Shown here: one piece after another, positions 8,655 through 18,234 of the stretch
How positions within the stretch are numbered: position 1 is the first letter of the stretch
How the letters are laid out: each line of letters opens with the position of its first letter
NCBI GenBank assembly: GCA_963837395.1
Contig: CAWINI010000001.1
Coordinates: forward strand, 124,001 to 188,000
Length of the DNA stretch: 64,000 nucleotides
Direction of reading: 5' to 3'
Origin: CAVZQN01 sp963837395
GTDB lineage: Bacteria > Acidobacteriota > HRBIN11 > JAKEFK01
The notes under the pieces: generated by a model
What the model was told of the DNA's origin: nothing
The model's input: only the letters and a program-made list of their open reading frames with translations
The model's database searches: none
Position numbers and translations under genes: made by a program

Positions 8655-10697
8655 TCATTCCGCATGCAATTCTTTCAAAATGTAGGAGGCATTGTAAATT
8701 TTCCGTAAGGCTTCATCGATGCCGGCGGGATGCACGGAAATTTGACGTCCTAATTCAGGCTCATAAATAAAATTTCGATTAAGACCATATCGATTGCGAT
8801 CAAAATTAATCCCAACAAATTCCCCTGCACGATTCAAGATCGGACTTCCTGAATTTCCGGAATATGTATCTGCGTTCGATACAAAATTCAACTGTGCTTT
8901 CAGATTTAGATTTTGCTTATTTTTGATCCAACTTTCAGGAAATGAAAATGGTTCGCGGTTTTCATGTTCTTCTGCGCGCTGAAATGCACCACCAAGCGTA
9001 GTTGCGTAAGGAATTTGCGATTCACCTTCACGATATCCTTGCACAGTTCCATAAGCGAGCCGCAAGGTAAAAGTGCCATCCGGATATTTCAACATTTCAG
9101 ATCCACGAAATTTTGCCAGCTCAATCTTTGCATATGCCTGACGTTCAACTTCCTCAACTTCCGCTTCATAACGTTTTCGTAGAGCTCTTGTATACGAATC
9201 TATTTTGCGAGTGAGTTGAATCATACTGTCATTCGATTGCTCAATTGCATTGACTCCGCCATCTGCAATTCTTTTGCGTTCCGCCGGATCTTTCAGTTTT
9301 GTACCTTCGACCAATTCAGCAGCACGAGCTTCCGGAGACTTCCCTTCCAGAATATGCAGGAGCATCGGATGATCGCCGCCAAGATTTTGAGCCAGAAATG
9401 CGAGCGAGCCTTTTAAGCGCACTTTCTCCAGCGATATTGCAATCGGTGCTGTGGAATAGAGTTCTTGTTTTAATGATTCAAGATTGGAATCGCGATATTC
9501 ACGCAAACGATCCGGGCCAGGCTTCTGAAGTTCAGAAGCCATCCGGGTTAGATGACGCGCAATTTGAAAAAACACTGAGTCAAATCCATCACCTTTTTCC
9601 AACAGCATATATTCCAACCAGAATTCTTTCCGCTTAGTAACAGAATTTTCAATCTGCTGCCATGGATCTATTCCGTTCGATGTAGTCATTGAACGCAATT
9701 GCTTTTCATCGCTTTCCTTTTTATCCATCAGATTGGAATCAAGAAGACCTTGATAATAACCATTTACCAGCTTTCTGACGTTGGCGGTATCGTGAAGTTC
9801 ATCGCCAAGCATTTGCGCTTCTTTTTTCCCAAGATTCTTGAATTGTTCCAGCAAAACCTCGCGATAATGCAATCGATTTGCGGTGTAGGGAACTAAAACA
9901 TCGCGGCGAAACTTTAAACTTGCAACCGTGTCCAAACGGCTTGTAACGCCGGGATTGCCAATCGCAAATACCAATTCATTTTCTGATACTCCGGCAGGGT
10001 TCCACTTCAAAAAATGTTTCGGATGCACCGCTGCGTTGTTTTCATAGGCCCGGAAAAAGTTAATATCAAAATCGAATCGGGGGAACTCGAAGTTATCCAC
10101 TTCACCACCAAATCCGGCAACTGCTGACTCCGGCGAAAACACCAGCCGTACGTCGGTATATTTCTTATAGCGATATAAGTGATACAAACCCCCGTGATAC
10201 AAAGTCATAACATCGCTCCGGAGTCCGGTTTGATCCAGCGATGCTTTTTCGATTTCAGCCATTCTTTTCTTTCGTTCAGTTGCTGCAGTCTCAGGGCTCA
10301 TATCAGGCTTAATGGCGGCATTCACCTTCTCTGTTACATCTTCAATCGATTCCAGAACATTCAACTCCAGATCCGGACACTTCAGCTCCTTTTCCCGTGA
10401 GCCAGAAGAATAACCATCACGATAGTAATCCTTCTCGGATGGACTCAGTTTCTTTAAACAATCTGCACCCACATGATGATTGGTGATAATTAATCCGTCG
10501 GCGGAAACAAAACTACCACTGCCTCCACTGTTGAAACGGACCGCTGATTTTTGTGCATGTTCAAGCCACTCTGGTGTTAGAGTGAAACCGTACTTTTGTT
10601 TGATCAAATCGATAGGTGGATCATTCAACAACCACATTCCTTCATCTGCAAAAGCCATGGAACAAATTAAAATGAGAACTACCGAAAAAATTTTCAT
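8655..10697 (-). CDS. S46 family dipeptidyl peptidase (DPP7/DPP11-like)
   Basis: Starting at ATG 10697 gives a 680-residue precursor with a signal peptide (MKIFSVVLILICSMAFA) directly followed by DEGMW, which is the usual mature N terminus of S46 peptidases. A longer frame upstream has no signal sequence and is not used. The chymotrypsin-fold His is in GLIITNHHVGAD, the Ser in TYSGNSGSPILN near residue 610, and the Asp in the EVDNFEFPR region. These enzymes are periplasmic and release dipeptides from oligopeptide N termini. After the Ser, the motif GINFDRNRYG has Arg where DPP7 has Gly in FDGN; in DPP11 an Arg here selects Asp/Glu at P1, so acidic specificity is possible. The gene is divergent from the SET gene. 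Confidence 0.9.
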   Translation of the reverse strand: MKIFSVVLILICSMAFADEGMWLLNDPPIDLIKQKYGFTLTPEWLEHAQKSAVRFNSGGSGSFVSADGLIITNHHVGADCLKKLSPSEKDYYRDGYSSGSREKELKCPDLELNVLESIEDVTEKVNAAIKPDMSPETAATERKKRMAEIEKASLDQTGLRSDVMTLYHGGLYHLYRYKKYTDVRLVFSPESAVAGFGGEVDNFEFPRFDFDINFFRAYENNAAVHPKHFLKWNPAGVSENELVFAIGNPGVTSRLDTVASLKFRRDVLVPYTANRLHYREVLLEQFKNLGKKEAQMLGDELHDTANVRKLVNGYYQGLLDSNLMDKKESDEKQLRSMTTSNGIDPWQQIENSVTKRKEFWLEYMLLEKGDGFDSVFFQIARHLTRMASELQKPGPDRLREYRDSNLESLKQELYSTAPIAISLEKVRLKGSLAFLAQNLGGDHPMLLHILEGKSPEARAAELVEGTKLKDPAERKRIADGGVNAIEQSNDSMIQLTRKIDSYTRALRKRYEAEVEEVERQAYAKIELAKFRGSEMLKYPDGTFTLRLAYGTVQGYREGESQIPYATTLGGAFQRAEEHENREPFSFPESWIKNKQNLNLKAQLNFVSNADTYSGNSGSPILNRAGEFVGINFDRNRYGLNRNFIYEPELGRQISVHPAGIDEALRKIYNASYILKELHAE

Positions 10698-10752
10698 GCG
10701 GCCGATTTTATCATGATAGAAAGAATCTCTGTATCTTTGCAGTTGAGTTGGT

Positions 10753-11379
10753 ATGCATCGAATAAAATTTGCGCATAGAATCGCTGGAGCAATCAAAGAA
10801 TACAGTGCTGCTGAATTCAGCCGCTCAACGGGAATTGAATATCTTCCACGTTTAAAATTCCAAAACGATAAAATTTTCGAGCGCATCACAAAGCATTGCA
10901 TTCGAGCGTCCGATAAAGATTACATCCACTCAAAAAGGAAATGGCTGGGAGCTTTGTACGCGGATCAAATTAGATCTGCACACATGGCCGATGTTTCCAT
11001 TCAATGGATTGATGATACATTGGAATACGGTCTTTTCGCTGAAAAAGACATCAGCGCCTGGGAATTTATCGGCGAATACACCGGAATGGTTAGAAGGCAT
11101 TATCCGATTTTTAACAAGATCAATGATTATTGTTTCCTGTATCCAACCTCTCGATATTTTTTTGGAAAGTATTTCATCGATGGTGAAAAGTGTGGGAATG
11201 AAATCCGTTATGCCAATCACAGTGATCGTCCAAATAGCGAATCAACCGGCATCTTCAGCGATGGCATGTTCCATATGATTTTAAGAGCGATCAAAGACAT
11301 TCCCGCTGGTGCCCAGATCACCTACGATTACGGTGATCGATATTGGAAAAACAGACCTCGCATTCCGAATCTTCGTTAA
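10753..11379 (+). CDS. SET domain protein (putative lysine methyltransferase)
   Basis: The 208-residue protein has an unassigned N-terminal region (1-85) and a complete compact SET domain (about 88-200). The SET motifs are present: EYGLFAEKDISAWEFIGEYTG (first strand pair), RYANHSDRPNSE (the NHS SAM-binding motif) and ITYDYGDRYW (the ELxYDY-like catalytic tyrosine). No pre-SET cysteine cluster or post-SET zinc site is visible. In eukaryotes SET domains methylate protein lysines; in bacteria they are scattered and include effectors of intracellular pathogens as well as proteins acting on host or endogenous chromatin-like proteins. There is no signal peptide. The substrate cannot be told from sequence. 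Confidence 0.85.
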   Translation: MHRIKFAHRIAGAIKEYSAAEFSRSTGIEYLPRLKFQNDKIFERITKHCIRASDKDYIHSKRKWLGALYADQIRSAHMADVSIQWIDDTLEYGLFAEKDISAWEFIGEYTGMVRRHYPIFNKINDYCFLYPTSRYFFGKYFIDGEKCGNEIRYANHSDRPNSESTGIFSDGMFHMILRAIKDIPAGAQITYDYGDRYWKNRPRIPNLR

Positions 11380-11428
11380 GAACTCGGGGGGGTGTCTACA
11401 ACGGCTAAAATAGTTAGAATTGTGGCTT

Positions 11429-12706
11429 ATGGAAGTTAAATCATTCGCCATCATATTCAGTTTATTTTCCATCACAGCATTTGCCCAAGAAACAAATTGG
11501 GATCAGATTTTGTACTGGGGTGGAAGTCCACAAGATCAACAGAAGGCAGTCGAAGTTTTTCAGGAAAATTGCGACAAAGAAGACCTTCGCGCTTGCTCAA
11601 GTCTAGCATTCGCATACAGAGCAGCACGCGGCGTAACGAAAGATTTTGCGAAATCGCTTGAGCTATCCAAAAAAGCATGTGATGGCGGTGATATGTGGGG
11701 ATGCACGAATCTGGGCTCTTTATATAAGGAAGGATCAGGCGTAACTCAAGATGTATCGAAAGCTGTAACCCTGTTCACTTCCGCTTGTGACAAAGGAGAA
11801 TTGCGCGGCTGCGTAAATCTAGGCCTTCACCTGTACAACGCGAAAGATCAAGAACCCGATTTCTCCAAAGTAGTCGAACTGTTTCAGAAGTCGTGTGAAG
11901 GCGGTGAATTATTGGGATGCAGTTTATTAGGAACGTTATTTCGCGATGGTACAGGAGTTCAACAGAATTACACACAGGCGATTGATCTGTACAAAAAAGC
12001 TTGCAATGGCGGTGTAATGTCCGGCTGTGAAAGTCTGGGAGTGCTTTACAAAAAAGGTTCTGGTGTCAAAGCGGATGGACGCAAAGCCGCGGCATTATTT
12101 GAACAAGCTTGTAAAGGTGGTGACATGAGTGCCTGTGGAAGAATGGGTGATTTGTATCAAGAAGGCTCTGGAGTGAGAAAAGATTTAGCGAAGGCTGCAG
12201 AATTCTATCAGATGGCATGTGATGGCGATGACACCCAATCATGCGGACTCTTAGCTTCCATGTATCTTAATGGCGATCATCAAATTCAAAACACTTCCAA
12301 AGCTGCAGAAGTCCTTGAGAAAACTTGCAACAAAGGCGCCAATAAAGACTGCGTGAGTGCAGGTGTTTTATATGCCGCTGGAAACGACATCCCGAAAGAC
12401 TCTCAAAAAGCTTTAGCACTTTTTCAGAAAGCATGTGATGGCGGTGAAATGAAAGGCTGCACTTTGTCAGGCACACTTTATGAAAGAGGCGAAGGAGTTG
12501 AAAAAAATTATTTGAAAGCGTTAGGCTTGTACCGAAAAGCATGCGAAAAATTGGAGCCTCTTGGTTGCACCCGCCTTGCAATGCTTTTTGAAAAAGGTCT
12601 CGGTATCGAAAAAGATCCTGCCTCGGCCCTTCAACTTTACAAAGAAGCATGCAACTTAGGAGAGACTTCTGCCTGTGAAAGACAAAAAGCTCTCGAAAAT
12701 CCCTAA
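11429..12706 (+). CDS. Secreted Sel1-repeat (Hcp-like) protein
   Basis: The ATG at 11429 is followed by a signal peptide (MEVKSFAIIFSLFSITAFAQ). The rest of the 425-residue protein is about ten to eleven Sel1 repeats of 36 residues with the pattern ACDGGDMWGCTNLGSLYKEG followed by GVxxDxxKA. Each repeat has two cysteines seven residues apart (AC..G..xxC), the layout of Helicobacter cysteine-rich proteins, in which they form intra-repeat disulfides. This fits a periplasmic solenoid that binds proteins or peptidoglycan. It is flanked by the SET gene and the phosphate permease, with no operon link. Confidence 0.88.
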   Translation: MEVKSFAIIFSLFSITAFAQETNWDQILYWGGSPQDQQKAVEVFQENCDKEDLRACSSLAFAYRAARGVTKDFAKSLELSKKACDGGDMWGCTNLGSLYKEGSGVTQDVSKAVTLFTSACDKGELRGCVNLGLHLYNAKDQEPDFSKVVELFQKSCEGGELLGCSLLGTLFRDGTGVQQNYTQAIDLYKKACNGGVMSGCESLGVLYKKGSGVKADGRKAAALFEQACKGGDMSACGRMGDLYQEGSGVRKDLAKAAEFYQMACDGDDTQSCGLLASMYLNGDHQIQNTSKAAEVLEKTCNKGANKDCVSAGVLYAAGNDIPKDSQKALALFQKACDGGEMKGCTLSGTLYERGEGVEKNYLKALGLYRKACEKLEPLGCTRLAMLFEKGLGIEKDPASALQLYKEACNLGETSACERQKALENP

Positions 12707-12756
12707 ACCTAACTCGGGATGACATCCATATTATTCAAAGTTAGAATGTACACGCT

Positions 12757-13791
12757 ATGACTGCGTCACTGATGCTTGTTGTCCTCATTGTCTTTTTTGC
12801 GCTGTTATTTGATTTCGTAAACGGATTCCATGATGCTGCCAACTCAATCGCCACAGTTGTATCAACGCGAGTACTCACACCTCTTATCGCAGTTGGCTGG
12901 GCCGCCTTCTTCAACTTCATTGCATTTCTATTTATGGGCACCAGAGTCGCAAAAACAATCGGTGGCGACATGGTGAAAATCGAACTGATTCCAGCTGAAC
13001 TTCGACTTTACGTTCTTCTTTCAGGAATTCTCGGTGCAGTGCTCTGGAACTTATTTACATGGTACATTGCATTACCTACTTCGAGTTCACACGCTCTTAT
13101 CGGTGCATATGCTGGTGCCGCAGTTACAGCGTATGGGCAACTCGCCGGATTGTTAAAGCCTGCAGCATGGATTAAAACGATAGTTTTTATTGTTGCTTCA
13201 CCTGTAATCGGAATGGCACTCGGTGCTCTGATGCTGGTTATCATTTTTCGGATTTTCAGAAGAGCAATGCCCGCAAAAATTGACAAATGGTTCCGTAAAG
13301 GACAACTCTTATCGGCAGCTGCATATTCACTTGGACACGGCGGCAATGATGCACAGAAGACCATGGGCATTATTACTGCTGTTCTTGTTTCCGGTGGATT
13401 TCATGCAGCAGGTCCCGGAGGAAGTCTTCCTTCAATTCCACTCTGGGTAGTTCTTGGCGCCCATACAGCGATGGGACTGGGGACACTTTCCGGTGGATGG
13501 CGCATCGTTCGCACCATGGGCGCAAAAATTACAAAACTTCAGCCGTATGGTGGATTTTGCGCAGAAACTGCTGCTGCCATCAGTTTATTCGGTGCCACTT
13601 TCGCAGGAATCCCCGTTTCAACCACGCATACCATTACCGGTGCAATTGTTGGAGTTGGCGCAGCGAAAAGATTTTCCGCAGTACGATGGGGAATTACAAC
13701 CAGGATCGTTTGGGCGTGGGTGCTAACGATTCCTTGCGCAGCTGGCATTGCTGCTTTGATTTTTTATTTAATTCGAACTCTTGCATTGTGA
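12757..13791 (+). CDS. pit: Inorganic phosphate transporter, PiT family
   Basis: The 344-residue protein has about ten membrane helices and both copies of the duplicated PiT (PHO4) half. The first half contains DFVNGFHDAANSIATVVST and PTSSSHALIGAYAGAA; the second contains LGHGGNDAQKTMGIITAVL and PVSTTHTITGAIVGVG. These are the signature segments around the phosphate and cation sites. Family members are low-affinity phosphate or metal-phosphate symporters driven by H+ or Na+. No PhoU-like regulator adjoins it. It is convergent with the ADOP permease, the stop codons being 2 bases apart. Confidence 0.92.
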   Translation: MTASLMLVVLIVFFALLFDFVNGFHDAANSIATVVSTRVLTPLIAVGWAAFFNFIAFLFMGTRVAKTIGGDMVKIELIPAELRLYVLLSGILGAVLWNLFTWYIALPTSSSHALIGAYAGAAVTAYGQLAGLLKPAAWIKTIVFIVASPVIGMALGALMLVIIFRIFRRAMPAKIDKWFRKGQLLSAAAYSLGHGGNDAQKTMGIITAVLVSGGFHAAGPGGSLPSIPLWVVLGAHTAMGLGTLSGGWRIVRTMGAKITKLQPYGGFCAETAAAISLFGATFAGIPVSTTHTITGAIVGVGAAKRFSAVRWGITTRIVWAWVLTIPCAAGIAALIFYLIRTLAL

Positions 13792-13792
13792 T

Positions 13793-15220
13793 CTATTCAT
13801 GCCTTAAAGCAATTATCGGATCAACTGATGCCGCGCGTCTGGCCGGAACATAAGAAGATAAAAATCCAAGTGCAAGAAAGAGCACTGAACAGGCTTGGAA
13901 AATCATCAAATCTGTCGGACTTACAAAATACAATAACGTTGACAACATCCGCGTGGATGCGAACGAAAGAAAGATTCCAATTGCAATTCCGATCACAGCA
14001 AGCAACAATCCTTCTTTTACAACCATTCTGACAACGTCATATTGTCTTGCTCCCAGCGCTATCCGAATTCCAATTTCATGACTTCGTTGCGATACTGAAT
14101 ACGAAATCACACTATAGAGTCCAACAGTAGCAAGGATCAACGCAACTCCCGCGAATAATGCAAGTATGATCATGTTAAAGCGGCGCTGAGAAAGTGAATC
14201 TGAGATGATTTCGTTCATCGAGTTCGCCTCCCCTATCACAAGATGTGGATTGAATTCACGGATCGTCTTTCGGAGAGTCTGTGAATATCGGGCAGGATCT
14301 CCTGATGTTTGAGCCGCTATATACAGAGAAGGTTCCCGCTGAACTTCAAGGCTGGATAAATAAAGTACCGGCCAAGATTCCTCATCCACAGATTTGCTTT
14401 TTACGTTACGAGCAATTCCGATGATTTCAAACGGCCCATCAAATCCGGCAACATAAATTTTTTGTCCGATAGGATCGTTGCTCTTCCAGTTACGATTCAA
14501 AAGAAACTCATCTATGATAACTGTCTTGCCTGGATGCATTTCACTGAAATATTGCCCGCGTAATAATCGGATATTCATTGTCTTGAAATAATCGGGGCTA
14601 ACAATTCTGTAAGATGCAGCATAAACATTCCGCAAATTTGGATTCGGAGGTCGATCTTTGCTGAAGTCAGTCATTGAATTTCCTGGAGTCATCGGAACCA
14701 AATTTGCGGTCGCTGCGTTTTGAACTCCAGGAATTGCACGAACTCGTTCTAACAGCACTCGGTGTACATCGGCGAGATTTTTAAGTTCCGGATATTTATC
14801 AACAGGCGCAGTAACTTTGATTGCAATCACTGAATTCGGATTGTAACCAAGATTCACATTTTGCAGTTGAACGAAACTTTTCATCAGCAGTCCTGCACAA
14901 ATCAACAAAACCAATGAAAACGCAGCTTCAATGATCACAATCAGATTTCGAACGCGCTTTCGAGATGATCCTGATGTTGAAGCAAGCGTTCCCTCTTTTA
15001 GTCCTTCTTGCAAATCTTGTTTCATACTTTGAAGCAGGCTATAAGTTCCAAAAAACACAACAGTCAAAGATGAAGCAGCAATTGCTACAATCATTGCAAT
15101 CGGATCGAAATTAATTTCATTTAGCCGTGGAATATTTTCAGGCTTCAACGCGTGCAGCAATTCTACGGCCACACTGCCAGCAGAATGCCGACCACACCGC
15201 TGATAACCGCAATCAAACAA
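13793..15220 (-). CDS. ADOP-type ABC permease, C-terminal fragment (frameshift)
   Basis: This is the second half of the MacB-like permease begun at 16203. Authentic sequence starts at about AVELLHALKPENIPR; the first 16 codons of the open frame are out-of-frame read-through. It contains the second FtsX core with four predicted helices (IAMIVAIAASSLTVVFFGTYSLL, NLIVIIEAAFSLVLLICAGLLM, MIILALFAGVALILATVGLYSVISY, LLLAVIGIAIGIFLS) around a MacB periplasmic core domain. QRSHEIGIRIALGARQYDVVRMVV is the conserved coupling segment. The upstream frame ends in LLAVWP-stop; adding one base at GGCC 15167-15170 gives LLAVWAVELLHAL. Lone ADOP permeases without a partnered ATPase are common in Acidobacteriota. 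Confidence 0.82.
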   Translation of the reverse strand: MFDCGYQRCGRHSAGSVAVELLHALKPENIPRLNEINFDPIAMIVAIAASSLTVVFFGTYSLLQSMKQDLQEGLKEGTLASTSGSSRKRVRNLIVIIEAAFSLVLLICAGLLMKSFVQLQNVNLGYNPNSVIAIKVTAPVDKYPELKNLADVHRVLLERVRAIPGVQNAATANLVPMTPGNSMTDFSKDRPPNPNLRNVYAASYRIVSPDYFKTMNIRLLRGQYFSEMHPGKTVIIDEFLLNRNWKSNDPIGQKIYVAGFDGPFEIIGIARNVKSKSVDEESWPVLYLSSLEVQREPSLYIAAQTSGDPARYSQTLRKTIREFNPHLVIGEANSMNEIISDSLSQRRFNMIILALFAGVALILATVGLYSVISYSVSQRSHEIGIRIALGARQYDVVRMVVKEGLLLAVIGIAIGIFLSFASTRMLSTLLYFVSPTDLMIFQACSVLFLALGFLSSYVPARRAASVDPIIALRHE

Positions 15221-16203
15221 CTTTCAGTAAGTAGCTGAGAAAACAATCGCGAGGTTGTCGCACCCATCGCTTTTCGAATTGAAATTTCGCGATGACGTCC
15301 GATTGCTTTTGCTGTCAGTAGATTTGCCACATTCAAACACGAAATCATCAACACCAAAATAGCTGCACCAAAAATAATCCAGGATGCCTTTCGAAAAGTT
15401 TCGGGCACAACAACTTCTTCCAGAGTTTGCATTGTCACTGACCAATCTTTGTTTGAATCGCGATACTGTGACTCCAAACCGGCTGCAATGCTTTTCATCT
15501 CTTGAAGCGCATGGCTCTGAGCTACGCCAGGCTTCAGCCTTCCAATGACTCTCAAGAAATGATTGCTTCGATCACTAAATTTCTTGGCATCAATAGAAAG
15601 CGGCAAATAAACTTCGCCATCATTGAATGGAAGTTGGAAGTCCTGACCCATTATGCCTACAACTCTGAAAGCTTTCTGATCCAGGTAAATGTTTTTGCCA
15701 ATGATCTGCTGATCTTTTCCAAAATTTGCATTCCAAAGGCGGTAGCTTAAGATCGCAACATCTTCCGTTCCCCCTTTATCATGATCTGATGAAAACAGAT
15801 CACCTTTTATTGGTCTTGCACCCAAGATAGAAAAGAGATTTCCCGAAATCCGAGTACCGGAAATTTGCTGCGGCTCATTCGGTGTAGTCAGATTGAAATC
15901 TTGCTGGCGCGCGAACGCACCGAGATCTTCGAACGAATGATTTTGTTTCCGCCAATCCATCCAGTTCAACGGTGAAACGGAAAAGTACAAAACATCCTGC
16001 GAAGGATTGCTTTCATATATGCGCAACAAGCGGCTTGGTTCGTAATACGGCAGCGGACTAAGCACCACTGAATTCACAACAGTAAAAACAGCGGTAACGC
16101 AGCCGATTCCCAAACCCAGTGTTGCGATAATGACGATTGCAAGTTTGGGATTTTTTAAATGAAGGCGCAGCGCATATCGGAGATCTTGCCAGATCGTTTT
16201 CAT
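15163..16203 (-). CDS. ADOP-type ABC permease, N-terminal fragment (frameshift)
   Basis: The N terminus WQDLRYALRLHLKNPKLAIVIIATLGLGIGCVTAVFTVVNSVVLSPLPY is the hallmark of acidobacterial duplicated orphan permeases. A MacB periplasmic domain follows (SVSPLNWMDWRKQNHSFEDLGAF, AILSYRLWNANFGKD, VVGIMGQDFQLPF). The first FtsX domain carries AILVLMISCLNVANLLTAKAIGRHREISIRKAMGATTSRL. The frame stops after LLAVWP and continues in the fragment at 13793-15220 with a one-base shift near 15170. The joined protein would be about 800 residues, the usual ADOP length. No ATP-binding subunit is adjacent. Confidence 0.85.
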   Translation of the reverse strand: MKTIWQDLRYALRLHLKNPKLAIVIIATLGLGIGCVTAVFTVVNSVVLSPLPYYEPSRLLRIYESNPSQDVLYFSVSPLNWMDWRKQNHSFEDLGAFARQQDFNLTTPNEPQQISGTRISGNLFSILGARPIKGDLFSSDHDKGGTEDVAILSYRLWNANFGKDQQIIGKNIYLDQKAFRVVGIMGQDFQLPFNDGEVYLPLSIDAKKFSDRSNHFLRVIGRLKPGVAQSHALQEMKSIAAGLESQYRDSNKDWSVTMQTLEEVVVPETFRKASWIIFGAAILVLMISCLNVANLLTAKAIGRHREISIRKAMGATTSRLFSQLLTESCLIAVISGVVGILLAVWP

Positions 16204-16299
16204 GTGATGCTGTTACGCAAACAAAATGCCAGAAGGTTCTCGACGATTATACGCTGACGCCCTGTTCGTATTCAGAAATAGCGTGTTCGCAATCGAACA

Positions 16300-18105
16300 C
16301 TACGGCAATCTTGGATACATAATTTTATTACCGGCGCTATACCAATTCTTGTCAAGACCGAATTTTTTTCCAGCTTCATCAATAAGCGCCGCATCATTTG
16401 CTCTCTTTTTAATTACAACCTGATCGCTTTTCCATTTTTCAGCAGCCAGCCATTTTCTTCTGTATTCACCAGCAGTCATCTTCCGCGGACCATCCGCAGT
16501 TTTGATTGTAACTTCCGCAGAATCAGGCAAGTATCTATCGTTAACTACTTTCGGTCCTACGCCTCTTTTTTCAGCTGTTTTTGGAGCACCAGTATCTATT
16601 GTTTTACCATTTGTATTTACAGCTGGCTCCGTCTTCCCGTTTGTATTTACCGGCGTCTTTCCATATGGATCCACCTTAGGTTTTGCCTGACCTTCTGGAT
16701 TCGGAACTCGAACATTCGTTTCAACTGTTGGAGCCTTGGTGTTTAAAGTTGTGCCATTTGTTTTCACCGGAATATTTTCGTGCTGAGGTGCACGAACAAC
16801 TGAAGGTTCGTTAGGTTTGATATATACACGCCGTTCTACATCAACTCTTGGAGATTTTCCTGGCATACGCCCGGTGGATAACGCAATTGCAAAAGCGGTG
16901 ATGATTCCTTTGTGGATATCATCCCAGTGTTTCACATATGCCTGCCATGCATCACGCGATTTCATTCCTTGATCCTTCATGAAATAACGGATCGTATCGT
17001 TCCCTGCTTTATCTATTGGATGCAGCTTCGTAGTTTCATAGCTGTAATATCCATTCTTCCCTTTTTCAACGCGAACCAAATGACCTTCTTGTTCCCACAC
17101 ATAAACATTCGGAGGATGCTTTGTTGCATTTTCAGGAACAGTCTTGTTGTTAACATGATTCAGGATTCCTGCAGGAAGACCGGGCCGAGGTATTTGCGTT
17201 CCTTTATCAGATGCAGATCCAAAAGCCCGACCGATCCTGGGCTTGAACGCTTGTTCTGCATCAGCTGCGATGATCTCGACTTGCCATGTAGTCGAAGGTT
17301 CGTGTGGAACAGGAATAAGTTTTACTGCGCCACTTGGCAGCTTACTTTTATCAAACATTTTGTCCATTGCTTGATCTTTGGTCAAAGGCTTTTCAAATTC
17401 CAATACAAATCCTTTGCCTTTTCCAGTACCAAGACCAGCATTCACATAATTCACCTGCGATTTTCCTTCATCAATGTCATACTTCGCACTGATTTTGAAA
17501 CCAAAATCGTTGTTCAAATCCCATCGCTTGTTTACTGTCGCTTCAGAGGGCGGAATCGGAACGTCTGGCCATTCCGCAATTACACTTCCATCCGGTTGAG
17601 TTGTTTCATAATGCGATCTCATTTTTCCCAGAACCGCCTGATGTGTATCTATGTCGCTGGTTTGCAAAGTCCATGAATTGGGTCCAGGGCCTTGAGTTAA
17701 CTTAGCTCCTTGCGGGAGTGTCCCATCTTTGAAGATCACTTTTGCAGCTTGTTCTTTAGTAATCGAACGATCGAAATCATATTGTGATCTTCCCATGCCT
17801 GTGATACTCAGTCTTGCTTTTTTTGGAAGCGGCCCACTGACTTCGGATTTCTCCGCTTCAGCAACCTTCTTTGGCTCTGCTTTTCGTGAAGACAGTGTTT
17901 CATTCAATTGTTGTTTCTTAATTGAACCTGTAACGCCCGTTTCACTCTTCATTTGTGCTGCATGCTTCGGATTCACATCAACTTTCTGCGAAGATTGAGA
18001 CGTAGTTTGAGTTGTAGAACTTTTTGTTTCAGTTTTTATTTCTGTAGTTTGCGGTGGTAACGGCGCCGATGTAGACCCCGATCCACGAACACTTAAGTCT
18101 CCCAT
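16300..18105 (-). CDS. Large effector-like protein of unknown function
   Basis: The ATG at 18105 has a GGAAGGAGAAGG Shine-Dalgarno site and gives 601 residues with no signal peptide. A short N terminus (MGDLSVRGSGSTSAP) leads into Thr/Ser/Gln/Lys-rich disorder to about residue 90. Two similar modules follow: KKARLSITGMGRSQYDFDRSITKEQAAKVIF and a second with GKGFVLEFEKPLTKDQAMDKMF, each ending in a WTLQTSDID- or WQVEIIAAD-type strand. About 300-430 is a globular region (NVYVWEQEGHLVRVEKG, DAWQAYVKHWDDIHKGIITAFAIAL). Residues about 460-540 are low-complexity repeats of the KTNGKTxPxVNTNGKT type. The last 60 residues form a basic helical tail. I do not recognise the domains; the layout resembles secreted toxins or effectors. 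Confidence 0.75.
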   Translation of the reverse strand: MGDLSVRGSGSTSAPLPPQTTEIKTETKSSTTQTTSQSSQKVDVNPKHAAQMKSETGVTGSIKKQQLNETLSSRKAEPKKVAEAEKSEVSGPLPKKARLSITGMGRSQYDFDRSITKEQAAKVIFKDGTLPQGAKLTQGPGPNSWTLQTSDIDTHQAVLGKMRSHYETTQPDGSVIAEWPDVPIPPSEATVNKRWDLNNDFGFKISAKYDIDEGKSQVNYVNAGLGTGKGKGFVLEFEKPLTKDQAMDKMFDKSKLPSGAVKLIPVPHEPSTTWQVEIIAADAEQAFKPRIGRAFGSASDKGTQIPRPGLPAGILNHVNNKTVPENATKHPPNVYVWEQEGHLVRVEKGKNGYYSYETTKLHPIDKAGNDTIRYFMKDQGMKSRDAWQAYVKHWDDIHKGIITAFAIALSTGRMPGKSPRVDVERRVYIKPNEPSVVRAPQHENIPVKTNGTTLNTKAPTVETNVRVPNPEGQAKPKVDPYGKTPVNTNGKTEPAVNTNGKTIDTGAPKTAEKRGVGPKVVNDRYLPDSAEVTIKTADGPRKMTAGEYRRKWLAAEKWKSDQVVIKKRANDAALIDEAGKKFGLDKNWYSAGNKIMYPRLP

Positions 18106-18234
18106 GATCCTTCTCCTTCCTTTAAAGATTAATTTCGACAACTAAGACGGAGAGTACGAGAAGGTAAACGTATAACTTAAGTTAGAGATGGAGCTAGTCT
18201 TTTAGTTAGTTTATTCTGGAGTTTGTAGGCCAAC

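Noticed and set aside
16912..17676. A 254-codon plus-strand frame
   Set aside because: It lies antisense to the effector-like gene at 16300-18105, has no ribosome site and has an implausible residue mix.
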